DNA of 32,677 nt, taken from the NCBI GenBank assembly GCA_964449995.1, contig CAYVBW010000012.1:1-32677 (forward strand), read 5' to 3'. Under the pieces are notes generated by a model. It ran no database searches. It was not told the DNA's origin and saw only the letters and a program-made list of their open reading frames with translations. The position numbers and the translations under genes were made by a program. Shown here in pieces: positions 14,491-21,842 of this stretch. This DNA is from CAYVBW01 sp964449995 (GTDB taxonomy: Bacteria > Patescibacteriota > Microgenomatia > UBA1400 > PJMF01). Position 1 is the first letter of the stretch. Each line of letters opens with the position of its first letter.

Positions 14491-15540
14491 ATGCTTAATT
14501 CAAGAGAAAAGTTGCCCTTCAAAGATGCCCAAAAACCTAATCCAGCAGAGCGCGTTGCTCAATATTTACTTGAAACCAGAGAGGAATTAGATAATTTTTT
14601 AGATCGAGATAGCTGGATAAGGGCACTTGAAGCACAATTAGAGAATCAAAATCAAGGCGTGGCGGTTTTTTTTATAGACGTAGCTGGTGGTGGAAAGTTG
14701 GCTCAGAAAGGAAAGTTGATAGACACAATTAATGAATTTATCATCAAAATTAATCAATTTAGGGAAAAAGAAATACTAAAATCAACTGGGAGAAGAATCA
14801 TTGATCCACAGCGCAGTGAGGTAGGTAGCGACGAGTTTTTGTTATGTTTAACAGCTGATAGTCAAAAAGAAGCTCAAGATCTAATTGAAACTTTGGTCAA
14901 AGCTCTCAATGGAGGCTATCTTGAAAATAGGGTTCATTTTGGAGCCGCCTTCGTACCTGGTGGAATTTTAGTTGCATCACCTACTGTTTTGAGGGCTGCT
15001 GACATTGCTTTAGGGAAAGCTAAGGAAGCTAATAAGCAAGCCAGCCAAGCAACGGTCAAAGGAGAGCAAGCTATCTCTTATCCTAAGCTATTTACATTTT
15101 CTCAAGAAATGACAGCCTTTAGTCAAGAGGGTGAAGAGCTTACAAGAGAGCAGCTGGAAATTAAGGCAGCCCAATATCCCTCTGAAGTTGTCAGTAATGA
15201 CCCAGTAGCAGCTTTAAAGCAAGGTATGGCTAAACGAAAAAGCAATCATTTTACAGCCTTATCAATTAATGAGATGAAAAGAATTAACCAGGAAAGAGGC
15301 CAATCTGGAGGAGATTTATGTTTAGTTAACTTTGCTCAAGAAATTCTCAAGATTATTAACCATGAGCAATCTAGTGAACCTATTCAAATTTATAAAATTG
15401 GGACATTTTTTGTAATTCCCTTTAAAATTGATGAAAATTTAAAAGATAAGATTCAGACCACTCTAGGTGAAAAAAGCATTACTCCATATGGATTTGCTTT
15501 TGGGGAAGGTGAGGTTGATTTATCAAATATTTCCTCTTAG
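14491..15540 (+). CDS. Tandem GGDEF-like protein, second domain degenerate
   Basis: The 349-residue cytoplasmic protein has no sensor or membrane segment. Domain 1 (about 36-182) shows the layout of a diguanylate cyclase: VAVFFIDVAGGG in place of the metal-binding strand, RSEVGSDEFLL (108-118) with GSDEF for GGDEF, and a typical end LRAADIALGKAKEANK (167-182). The usual FKxxND segment is missing. Domain 2 (about 245-340) keeps the first half well (ALSINEMKRINQERG then GGDLCLVNFAQEIL). At the signature loop it reads YKIGTFFVIPF, with Asp-Glu missing and one residue shorter. Domain 2 should therefore be catalytically dead; domain 1 is uncertain. It may bind or make a cyclic dinucleotide or act as a scaffold. 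The gene starts almost at its predicted transcription start and precedes recJ, which has its own promoter-like site. Confidence 0.75.
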   Translation: MLNSREKLPFKDAQKPNPAERVAQYLLETREELDNFLDRDSWIRALEAQLENQNQGVAVFFIDVAGGGKLAQKGKLIDTINEFIIKINQFREKEILKSTGRRIIDPQRSEVGSDEFLLCLTADSQKEAQDLIETLVKALNGGYLENRVHFGAAFVPGGILVASPTVLRAADIALGKAKEANKQASQATVKGEQAISYPKLFTFSQEMTAFSQEGEELTREQLEIKAAQYPSEVVSNDPVAALKQGMAKRKSNHFTALSINEMKRINQERGQSGGDLCLVNFAQEILKIINHEQSSEPIQIYKIGTFFVIPFKIDENLKDKIQTTLGEKSITPYGFAFGEGEVDLSNISS

Positions 15541-15555
15541 TTCACCAATTAGAGG

Positions 15556-15583
15556 TTCACACTGGAAAAAACCTTGTTAAACT
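15556..15583 (+). promoter_or_regulatory. Promoter of recJ
   Basis: TTCACA (15556-15561), 16 bases, then TAAACT (15578-15583), which ends 8 bases before the recJ ATG. The -10 match is partial, but position and spacing agree with other first genes here. Confidence 0.4.
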
Positions 15584-15591
15584 AAACCAAG

Positions 15592-17223
15592 ATGAACTGG
15601 AATATTCAAAACTCAAAAATTGTCACAACTAGAAAAAAATTACTTGAACATCTGGTTAAAAATAGGGGCATTCAGGACATTAAGCAGTTTCTCACCCCTA
15701 TCTCTCCATTGAAAATTTCTTCAATTGATTTAGAGATTAATCAAAAGCAATTAAAAAAAGCTGTGCAAAGGATTAAGACAGCTATAAAGAGTCAAGAAAA
15801 AGTTTTGATTTATGGTGACTATGACGCTGATGGGATTAGCGCCACCAGCCTAGTGTGGCTAGCTCTCAATCATTTAGGACTCAAAACCCAACCTTTTATA
15901 CCCGATAGAATGAGGCATGGTTATGGAATGTCAAAGAAAGCTCTTCAAGAAATAATTCAGGACTTTAATCCTAAGTTGATAATCACTGTTGATAATGGAA
16001 TTGTGGCTCACAAAGAATTGCAGTGGTTAAAAGATAAAGAAATTGATGTTATTGTGACTGATCATCATCAACCCTCTGAGCAAGAGTTACCAGCTTATGC
16101 TTTAGTACACTCAACTCAAATTAGTGGAGCTGCGGTTGCTTGGATGTTAATTAGGGAGCTTGATCCAAAATTTGCCAATAATTTGATTGATTTAGTTGCT
16201 ATTTCAACTATTGCTGACCAAATGCCTCTATTAAAAGCAAATCGAAGTTTTACTAAGCATGGACTTGAGCTATTAAAAGAAAATAAACGGCCAGGGTTAG
16301 TTGCTTTATGTCAAACAGCTAAAATTAAACCTGAGCTGATTTCTGCTGGCACAGTTGGATTCATGATCGCTCCCAGGATTAATGCTGCAGGCAGAATCGC
16401 CCACGGGCTTACGGCTGCTAGATTATTGTGCACACAAAGTCTGTCAACAGCCCTAGATTTGGCTGAGCAATTAGAGCAATTAAATCAAGATAGACAAGAT
16501 CTTACTCTTTTACAATTTAAAACCGCTCTTAAACAGGCTCAAAGCCAAAATAAACAAAAGATTCTTATTGTCCACAGTGACCAATTTCATGAAGGTGTGA
16601 TTGGATTAATCTCAGGTAAAATAACTGAAAAATTTTATAAACCAAGCATAGCTATTGCTACGGAAGGCGATGTAGTTAAAGCTTCAGCAAGATCAATAAA
16701 AGGCGTTAATATTACAGATTTGATTAGAGAAATTAAGCAGGACTTGCTGAGTGTTGGGGGTCATGAACTGGCGGCAGGTTTTAGCGCTCATAAGAAAAAA
16801 TTACCTGTAATTATTAAAAAATTGCAAAAAATAGGCCTACAGACAATTGATGATGAACTATTAAGACCTCAGCTAAACATAGATGCTGTGGTGGACAAAC
16901 AGCTTTTAAGTTTTAAAACTCATGATCTGCTTCAGAGTCTTGAGCCGTTTGGAATCGGCAATCGCAAGCCTATATTGGCTGTTAAAAACTGCTTTGTCGT
17001 TCAAGCTAGCTCAATGGGACAAGACAATCAGCATTTAAAATTAATGATTCGTTGTGATAAACAGGACTATAAAACAATTCAGGCGATAGGCTGGAGTATG
17101 GGGAGCTTAGTTAAAGAGTTAGTGCAAAAAAAAATTGACTTGGCTTTTAATTTAGAAATAAACCAGTGGAACGGAAAAAAATCACTGCAGTTAAAAATTA
17201 AAGATATTATTTTAAATAACTAG
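15592..17223 (+). CDS. recJ: Single-stranded-DNA exonuclease RecJ
   Basis: Degrades single-stranded DNA 5' to 3' in recombination and mismatch repair. At 543 residues it is close to the typical 550-580. DHH-domain motifs are all present: VLIYGDYDADGISAT (71-85), ITVDNGI (131-137) and VIVTDHHQP (153-161). DLVAISTIADQMPL and the APRINAAGRIAHG segment follow. The DHHA1 part has HEGVIGLISGKITEKFYKPSIAIA and SVGGHELAAGFS, and an OB-fold-like C-terminal region ends the protein. All metal-binding Asp and His positions look intact. The gene converges with the DsbA-like gene, with only 6 bases between the stops. Confidence 0.95.
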   Translation: MNWNIQNSKIVTTRKKLLEHLVKNRGIQDIKQFLTPISPLKISSIDLEINQKQLKKAVQRIKTAIKSQEKVLIYGDYDADGISATSLVWLALNHLGLKTQPFIPDRMRHGYGMSKKALQEIIQDFNPKLIITVDNGIVAHKELQWLKDKEIDVIVTDHHQPSEQELPAYALVHSTQISGAAVAWMLIRELDPKFANNLIDLVAISTIADQMPLLKANRSFTKHGLELLKENKRPGLVALCQTAKIKPELISAGTVGFMIAPRINAAGRIAHGLTAARLLCTQSLSTALDLAEQLEQLNQDRQDLTLLQFKTALKQAQSQNKQKILIVHSDQFHEGVIGLISGKITEKFYKPSIAIATEGDVVKASARSIKGVNITDLIREIKQDLLSVGGHELAAGFSAHKKKLPVIIKKLQKIGLQTIDDELLRPQLNIDAVVDKQLLSFKTHDLLQSLEPFGIGNRKPILAVKNCFVVQASSMGQDNQHLKLMIRCDKQDYKTIQAIGWSMGSLVKELVQKKIDLAFNLEINQWNGKKSLQLKIKDIILNN

Positions 17224-17229
17224 ATTTCA

Positions 17230-17991
17230 TTATTCAAAATATTGTAAAACTGAATCTTCTAAACTTTCGTAAGATACAGCTCCAGCAATAAATTCATATT
17301 TGCCATCACTACTCATTAGTATCAAAGCCGGTGTCCCGGCAACCCCGACTTTACGAGCTCCTTCTAGCTGCTCTTCAATTAATTGGGCAATTTCTGGAGT
17401 ATCTGTGCAATCTTCAATAAGAGTTTTATCAATACCTAGGTTGCTAATGATTTCATAGTAACCCTCAATATTGTCAATCCCACTCTCGCTGTTAGCTGCT
17501 TCATAGATTTGAGAAATATATTTCCAATATAAGTCGTTGCTGTTCTTTTGAGCGATGCACTCTCCAATTTTAGCCGCACTTCCTGAAAGAGAGTTAATTC
17601 CGCCTAGTAAATAATTTCTGTACACCCAGGCGATTTGGTCAGGATAGGTATCCACTAATTGTTGTATAGTAGGGTGTACTCTGGCACAAAATGGGCAATT
17701 AAAGTCAGAGTATTCAAAAATCGTCACAGTCGGATTAGAGGCTCCTTTAGTGTGGTCATCTTCACTCACTGGGGGAACATTGTCAGGTTTTTCTCTAGGT
17801 TGCTCAATCTGTTCACCTGCGATTTCTTCTTGAGCTGGTAAGTTAGTCAAGCTTGACCTATTTTCTTTCCAAATGGAGCCAAAAGCAAAACCAAAAAGAA
17901 AGGCTGATATAATAATTAAAATTACGGCAAAATTGTTGTTAAAAAAAATAATTGCTTTGTTGATTGTTTGAGTTTTGTTTATGTTTTGCAT
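17230..17991 (-). CDS. DsbA-family membrane-anchored thiol-disulfide oxidoreductase
   Basis: The 253-residue protein has one N-terminal membrane helix (about 21-40), a Glu/Pro-rich linker, and a thioredoxin-fold domain of the DsbA/BdbD type. The active site is FNCPFC (Cys99, Cys102), and the cis-proline loop is VAGTPALI (near residue 220). An alpha-helical insertion lies between them. It would act outside the membrane, forming or isomerising disulfides in exported proteins; the Cys-bearing SipW-type substrates at 2892 and 4185 are candidates. No DsbB or VKOR partner is seen in this window. The start ATG is followed by a polar segment of about 20 residues before the helix. Confidence 0.9.
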   Translation of the reverse strand: MQNINKTQTINKAIIFFNNNFAVILIIISAFLFGFAFGSIWKENRSSLTNLPAQEEIAGEQIEQPREKPDNVPPVSEDDHTKGASNPTVTIFEYSDFNCPFCARVHPTIQQLVDTYPDQIAWVYRNYLLGGINSLSGSAAKIGECIAQKNSNDLYWKYISQIYEAANSESGIDNIEGYYEIISNLGIDKTLIEDCTDTPEIAQLIEEQLEGARKVGVAGTPALILMSSDGKYEFIAGAVSYESLEDSVLQYFE

Positions 17992-18142
17992 ATTTGCAGT
18001 TTTTTACAGTTATTAAAATATTTTTAATTATAAAAGCTAATTAGTGGATTGATTAATCAAACTAATTTATATCGCAAATATTGGTTATAATCAATCATTT
18101 TATAAATACAAATTAGTGCTGTAATTTTTTTTAATTATTTTT

Positions 18143-18979
18143 ATGTATAAGCGCAATTGGTCAGTATATGAAAAGAATTGTTTGCTAAAGCATGGATTTA
18201 GCCTTTCAAACCTACAACGATTTGGTGATAAGCCAGTAGAGTATATTACGGGCAGCGCTCAGTTTATGGGCTATGACTTTGCGGTTAGTCCAGATGTTTT
18301 GATTCCTCGCCTTGAATCAGAAGGGATTGTTAGTCTGGCAATATCTTTTTTAGGCTTCAGAAAAAATAGTAAAGAGACTGATTTTGTGATAGCTGATGTG
18401 GGCACTGGATCAGGTTGTATTGGCATATCAACTTTTTTAAAGGCAACTGTTGATCTAGGATTAAATTCAAAAATACTCATGAGTGATATTAGTCAAAAAG
18501 CGATAAAGATCGCTGAAAAAAATTTAAGAAGCCTTGTTATAGTAAAAGATTGTCAAAATTTTAGTTTATTTAGGTCAGATTTGTTGGCCGAATATTCTTG
18601 TCGCAAACTTGATTTAATCTTGGCCAATCTTCCTTACGTCCCTAGTGCATTATTAGAAAAAACAGACAAAAGTGTTGTAGACCACGAGCCAACAATAGCT
18701 TTAGATGGCGGAGAAGACGGTCTTTTTTTAATTAGAAAACTGATTAATCAGTCTAGAAACTTTTTAAGTACTAGGGGGTTAATTGTTTTAGAGGTTGATC
18801 AAAGAGCAATAATTACTGCTAAAAGTTTGGGCTTAGAGAAAAGTGGGCTTAATTTTTTAGTTATTAAAGATCAATTTAAAAGACAAAGATATGTTTTGTT
18901 AGGAAATTACCTAGATGATGAATTTAAAGAGTTTGCTTCCGTTATTAATAGTAATTACAATCAAGGTTATGACCAATAA
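18143..18979 (+). CDS. prmC: PrmC/HemK-type N5-glutamine methyltransferase
   Basis: Methylates the Gln of the GGQ loop in peptide-chain release factors using S-adenosylmethionine. Motifs are PVEYITGSAQFMGYDF (31-46), VLIPRLESE (52-60, usually PRPETE), ADVGTGSGCIGIS (84-96, SAM binding) and NLPYV (162-166) followed by HEPTIALDGGEDGL. The catalytic motif in this family is normally NPPY; here the first Pro is Leu. The N-terminal helical domain is short and lacks part of the usual recognition region. At 278 residues total length is normal. The release-factor gene prfA is not adjacent. The gene overlaps sppA by 11 bases. Confidence 0.85.
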   Translation: MYKRNWSVYEKNCLLKHGFSLSNLQRFGDKPVEYITGSAQFMGYDFAVSPDVLIPRLESEGIVSLAISFLGFRKNSKETDFVIADVGTGSGCIGISTFLKATVDLGLNSKILMSDISQKAIKIAEKNLRSLVIVKDCQNFSLFRSDLLAEYSCRKLDLILANLPYVPSALLEKTDKSVVDHEPTIALDGGEDGLFLIRKLINQSRNFLSTRGLIVLEVDQRAIITAKSLGLEKSGLNFLVIKDQFKRQRYVLLGNYLDDEFKEFASVINSNYNQGYDQ

Positions 18980-19973
18980 AATTTCTTACTATTTTAAAAA
19001 ATTTATTAAATTCTTATTTAGTGTTTGGACAAATACTGCTCTTTTTATAGGCTCTGCTATCTTGGGATTAACAATATTAACTGTTATTTTAATTCAAACT
19101 TTAGCTAAAACCGATAGTTTTGAGACACATTCTCGCATACTTTATCAGGGAGACGCTCAAGAAATAGCTTATGTACGTCTTGCTGGAGAGATCGCATACA
19201 GTACTGACGATAGTTTGCTTGGTTTTAAACCGTTTGTAATCAATCCGATAAGGGTTAGGCAACTTTTTAGCTATCTTGCACAAAGCAATAGAGTTGAAGC
19301 TATTGTATTAGATGTTAATAGCCCTGGAGGATCGGTAGCAGCTAGTGAGGAAGTTTATCAACAGGTAAAGTCATTGAGCTTAGCAAAACCCGTATTTGTA
19401 TATTTTGGAGATATTGCTACTTCTGGAGCCTACTATATTTCTCTTCCTGCTGAAAAAATTACTGCCTCTATTCCTACTATCACTGGTTCAATAGGCGTGG
19501 TGGCTTTTGATCCAGATCTATCAGGATTATATGACAAACTGGGGATTGATATTCAAACATACCAATCTGGACCATATAAAGACATTGGCTCTATCAACAG
19601 AGCAGCAACTTTGACTGAAAGAGAGATTTTTGAAAGTATAATTGAAGATTCCTATCAACTATTTATAGATAGAGTCGAGGAAAATCGCCCTTTAGATCGT
19701 GACATCATTTTAACTATTGCTGATGGCAGAATATACTCTGGAAAACAGGCTTTAGAAAATGGACTGATTGACAGCTTGGGCACTATTGATTCAGTTTTTG
19801 ATGATGCTAGATTATCTGTATTGGTGGATGACCCAAGCATTAAAGAGTATTTTCTTACTGGCTCAAGATTTGGAAGTTTTTTAGGAGTACAGAATCTAAA
19901 CTTACTTCCTTCATCTATTTTTGAAACTCCACTACAAACAAGACTAGGGTTATATTACCTTTGGACGAGATGA
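18969..19973 (+). CDS. sppA: Signal peptide peptidase SppA (S49 family)
   Basis: Membrane-bound serine protease that degrades signal peptides and membrane-protein fragments outside the membrane. From the ATG at 18969 the protein has 334 residues: one N-terminal helix (about 24-45), then the S49 core with VLDVNSPGGSVAASEEVYQQV (113-133). The nucleophile lies in ATSGAYYIS (Ser152), followed by TGSIGVV and the catalytic Lys in GPYKDIGS (Lys204). These are the Ser-Lys dyad residues of the short Gram-positive-type SppA. An in-frame ATG 54 bases upstream is possible but lies inside prmC and would add a second hydrophobic segment, so the later start is preferred. The 11-base overlap suggests coupling to prmC. 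Confidence 0.92.
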   Translation: MTNKISYYFKKFIKFLFSVWTNTALFIGSAILGLTILTVILIQTLAKTDSFETHSRILYQGDAQEIAYVRLAGEIAYSTDDSLLGFKPFVINPIRVRQLFSYLAQSNRVEAIVLDVNSPGGSVAASEEVYQQVKSLSLAKPVFVYFGDIATSGAYYISLPAEKITASIPTITGSIGVVAFDPDLSGLYDKLGIDIQTYQSGPYKDIGSINRAATLTEREIFESIIEDSYQLFIDRVEENRPLDRDIILTIADGRIYSGKQALENGLIDSLGTIDSVFDDARLSVLVDDPSIKEYFLTGSRFGSFLGVQNLNLLPSSIFETPLQTRLGLYYLWTR

Positions 19974-19986
19974 GAATGAGTTAGTT

Positions 19987-20005
19987 TGCCGACACGTGCC
20001 CGGCA
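19987..20005. terminator. Possible bidirectional terminator between sppA and the small acidic gene
   Basis: TGCCG/CGGCA enclose a 9-base loop that itself contains CACGTG. It sits between convergent stops at 19973 and 20022 and is followed on the plus strand by CTTTGTTT. The stem is short, so the call is weak. Confidence 0.35.
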
Positions 20006-20021
20006 CTTTGTTTAACCTGTC

Positions 20022-20180
20022 TTACTCTTCTTTTCTATCATCTTTTGTTTCTTGTTCTTCCCCCTCTTCTTCATCTGTCTCCTCATCTTTTCTTACTATT
20101 CTCATTAAAGCTTCAGCTGTTCTCCTATTGATGTCTTTATTTAAGTAGGACGGTCTGATATTTTCAGTTTTTAAACTCAT
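20022..20180 (-). CDS. Small acidic protein of unknown function
   Basis: The 52-residue frame from the ATG at 20180 has a basic/helical N-terminal half (NRRTAEALMRIVRK, 18-31) and a C-terminal tail made almost wholly of Glu, Asp, Lys and Gln. It has a promoter of its own: TTGTTT, 17 bases, TATAAT at 20239-20211. The longer frame starting at 20234 would begin upstream of the predicted transcription start, so the shorter start is used. The charged tail suggests a soluble protein that binds RNA or protein partners, but no family is recognised. Low-complexity AG-rich DNA can mimic such a frame, so certainty is limited. Confidence 0.5.
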   Translation of the reverse strand: MSLKTENIRPSYLNKDINRRTAEALMRIVRKDEETDEEEGEEQETKDDRKEE

Positions 20181-20210
20181 ATGTTCTGATAAATAGTTTT
20201 TAATGGGTAA

Positions 20211-20239
20211 ATTATATCTTTTGATAATTTTCAAAACAA
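20211..20239 (-). promoter_or_regulatory. Promoter of the small acidic gene
   Basis: On the minus strand TTGTTT (20239-20234), a 17-base spacer and TATAAT (20216-20211) form a good housekeeping-type promoter between tRNA-Gln and the small gene. Confidence 0.6.
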
Positions 20240-20278
20240 TAGGGTTAGTTTGCGGTAATTATGCAGAAATATTTTTTG

Positions 20279-20349
20279 ATCCCGGGCCAGGATTCGAACC
20301 TGGAATAACTGTTTCAGAGACAATTGTGATGCCATTTCACTACCCGGGA
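20279..20349 (-). tRNA. tRNA-Gln (anticodon CTG)
   Basis: The reverse complement folds with acceptor TCCCGGG/CCCGGGA and D stem GTGA/TCAC. The anticodon stem is ATTGT/ACAGT around loop CTCTGAA, which gives CTG, and the T arm is CCAGG-TTCGAAT-CCTGG. The T1-A72 pair is typical of tRNA-Gln. The discriminator is T, and CCA is not encoded. It reads CAG. Confidence 0.93.
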
Positions 20350-20391
20350 ATTATTAAAAGATTACTTAATTTATTGTTTCCAGAGCAGATA

Positions 20392-20397
20392 ATTATA
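20392..20397 (-). promoter_or_regulatory. -10 box of tRNA-Gln
   Basis: The minus strand reads TATAAT, about 42 bases before the tRNA 5' end. It is back to back with the TATAAT of the response-regulator gene at 20430, so the two divergent promoters share about 32 bases. Confidence 0.5.
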
Positions 20398-20429
20398 ACA
20401 GATTTAAGTTATTTTTAAGAAATATTATT

Positions 20430-20435
20430 TATAAT
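20430..20435 (+). promoter_or_regulatory. -10 box of the response-regulator gene
   Basis: A perfect TATAAT ends 9 bases before the ATG at 20445, so the mRNA should be nearly leaderless. No clear -35 is visible. Confidence 0.5.
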
Positions 20436-20444
20436 TTTGTCATT

Positions 20445-21164
20445 ATGCAACTTACCAAAAGAATATTGATTTTAGAAGATGACTATTTGCTGTCAAGGTC
20501 CCTTAGGTCTTTATTAACGAAAAGATTTTTAGTGGACGTTGACTGGACTGATTCTCTTGAAAAATCTATTCAAATGATTGATCAAAAAAGATTTGATCTT
20601 TTGATTGTTGATTGGTTGTTAAAAGAAAAAGCTACGGGGATAGATTTAGTAGATTATGCTCATTCTTGTCATTATCAAATTAAAACCTTAATGTTAACTT
20701 GTAAAAGCGAGATCAAGCACAGAATTAAAGCCTATCGAGCCGGGGCAGATGCTTATTTAACCAAACCTTTCAATACTACAGAATTGTCGATAAAAGTTAG
20801 TCAGTTACTTAATTTGTATAAACTTAGCGACAATAAAACAATTCAAATTGAAAATATAACGCTATATCCAAGCTCAGGGCAGATGTTGATTAATCAAAAG
20901 ACTGTTTTTTTAAGACCTAAGGAGACACAGATTTTAGAAGTACTAATGACAAATGAAGCTAGAGTCTTAAGTAAAGAGAAACTGTTGAACATAGTTTGGT
21001 CAGATTATGCAAAACAGCCTGGCTTAAACACTGTCGAGGTTTATGTGCGCCGATTAAGACAAAAATTAGGTCCTTATTCATCGTGGCTGCAAAACAAGCG
21101 CGGTTTTGGCTACTGTTTTAATAAAGGAAAAGAACAAGAAACCGTCGTACCCCTCAGTGGTTGA
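20445..21164 (+). CDS. OmpR/PhoB-family response regulator
   Basis: The 239-residue protein has a receiver domain (about 5-122): acidic pair Asp12-Asp13 (LEDDY), phosphoacceptor Asp56 (LIVDWLL), Thr85 (MLTC) and Lys107 (LTKPF). A winged-helix Trans_reg_C domain (about 134-226) follows, with LRPKETQILEVLMTN, VLSKEKLLNIVW, NTVEVYVRRLRQKL and RGFGYCF. All residues for phosphorylation are present. After the domain ends there is a 12-residue tail, which lies within the 55-base overlap with the convergent histidine kinase gene. The kinase is the obvious partner. Target genes are not known; the adjacent glycan operon is a candidate because the kinase is at its 3' end. Confidence 0.93.
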   Translation: MQLTKRILILEDDYLLSRSLRSLLTKRFLVDVDWTDSLEKSIQMIDQKRFDLLIVDWLLKEKATGIDLVDYAHSCHYQIKTLMLTCKSEIKHRIKAYRAGADAYLTKPFNTTELSIKVSQLLNLYKLSDNKTIQIENITLYPSSGQMLINQKTVFLRPKETQILEVLMTNEARVLSKEKLLNIVWSDYAKQPGLNTVEVYVRRLRQKLGPYSSWLQNKRGFGYCFNKGKEQETVVPLSG

Positions 21165-21808
21165 GACTCAATAGTAAAAATTCCTTGAAAGTGATTTTTA
21201 ATTACCTCTTGAGTGAACCTTAGGCCATTCCCTTGGCTATTAATATTTTTGATATTAACTAACTTTTTACCACTGTCTTTTAGTTTTAAGAACCCCCTTC
21301 CCGCATCTGTGACCTTGATTTCTAATAATTTAGCTGTTTTGTTAGCAAAAAGCATTACCAGTTTATTTGGCGCATGAGTTTTATAAGACTGAAATGCATT
21401 ATTAAGTAAGCAAATAATCGCTTCTTGAAAATACAGTTTATTGCCCCTTAATTGTTCTGATCCGTTTAGTTGTAAAAAGGGAACAATAACCCCTTTCTCT
21501 CTAGGATTTTTGCAAATTTCAATAACTTCTCTCAAAGAGTGATGAACATTGAATTTACAAAACTTTTTTCTGTCATTGAATTTATCGCACTGTTGGGTAA
21601 TTTCCCTTAAATAGTTAATAGAAAGTAGAGATCTTTTTAGATAAAGATTACTATTATTTTTAAGTTTACTGAGATTGGGATCTTGTGATAGTAATTCTAA
21701 GTTTACTAATAAGTTAGTGATTGGGGTTGATAGTGAATGCTTTAGAATTTTTAAACTAGAAAAGAAGTTTTGTGATTGCGATAAAGATATAGAAGACTGA
21801 ATTAGCAT
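21110..21808 (-). CDS. Sensor-less histidine kinase
   Basis: The 232-residue protein has no membrane helix and no recognisable sensor domain. The phosphoacceptor region is ILKHSLSTPITNL (His24), the HisKA H-box. The ATPase domain has an N-box LLNNAFQSY (134-142), a G1 box VTDAGRGF (166-173), a G2 box GNGLRFTQEVI (193-203) and GTTVSCSFPL (220-229). The residues needed for autophosphorylation appear present. As a soluble enzyme it may sense through a partner or a cytoplasmic cue. It lies 34 bases downstream of the last glycosyltransferase gene on the same strand and may be cotranscribed with that run. Its 3' end overlaps the response-regulator gene in the opposite direction. Confidence 0.88.
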   Translation of the reverse strand: MLIQSSISLSQSQNFFSSLKILKHSLSTPITNLLVNLELLSQDPNLSKLKNNSNLYLKRSLLSINYLREITQQCDKFNDRKKFCKFNVHHSLREVIEICKNPREKGVIVPFLQLNGSEQLRGNKLYFQEAIICLLNNAFQSYKTHAPNKLVMLFANKTAKLLEIKVTDAGRGFLKLKDSGKKLVNIKNINSQGNGLRFTQEVIKNHFQGIFTIESQPLRGTTVSCSFPLLKQ

Positions 21809-21842
21809 AATAGCAATTTATCAGCCTTTTCTTAAAAATAAC

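Noticed and set aside
17224..17229. Terminator between recJ and the DsbA-like gene
   Set aside because: Only 6 bases separate the convergent stops and no inverted repeat is seen.
18915..18968. Earlier ATG at 18915 for sppA
   Set aside because: It would overlap prmC by 65 bases and add a second hydrophobic stretch; the ATG at 18969 gives a normal single-anchor SppA.
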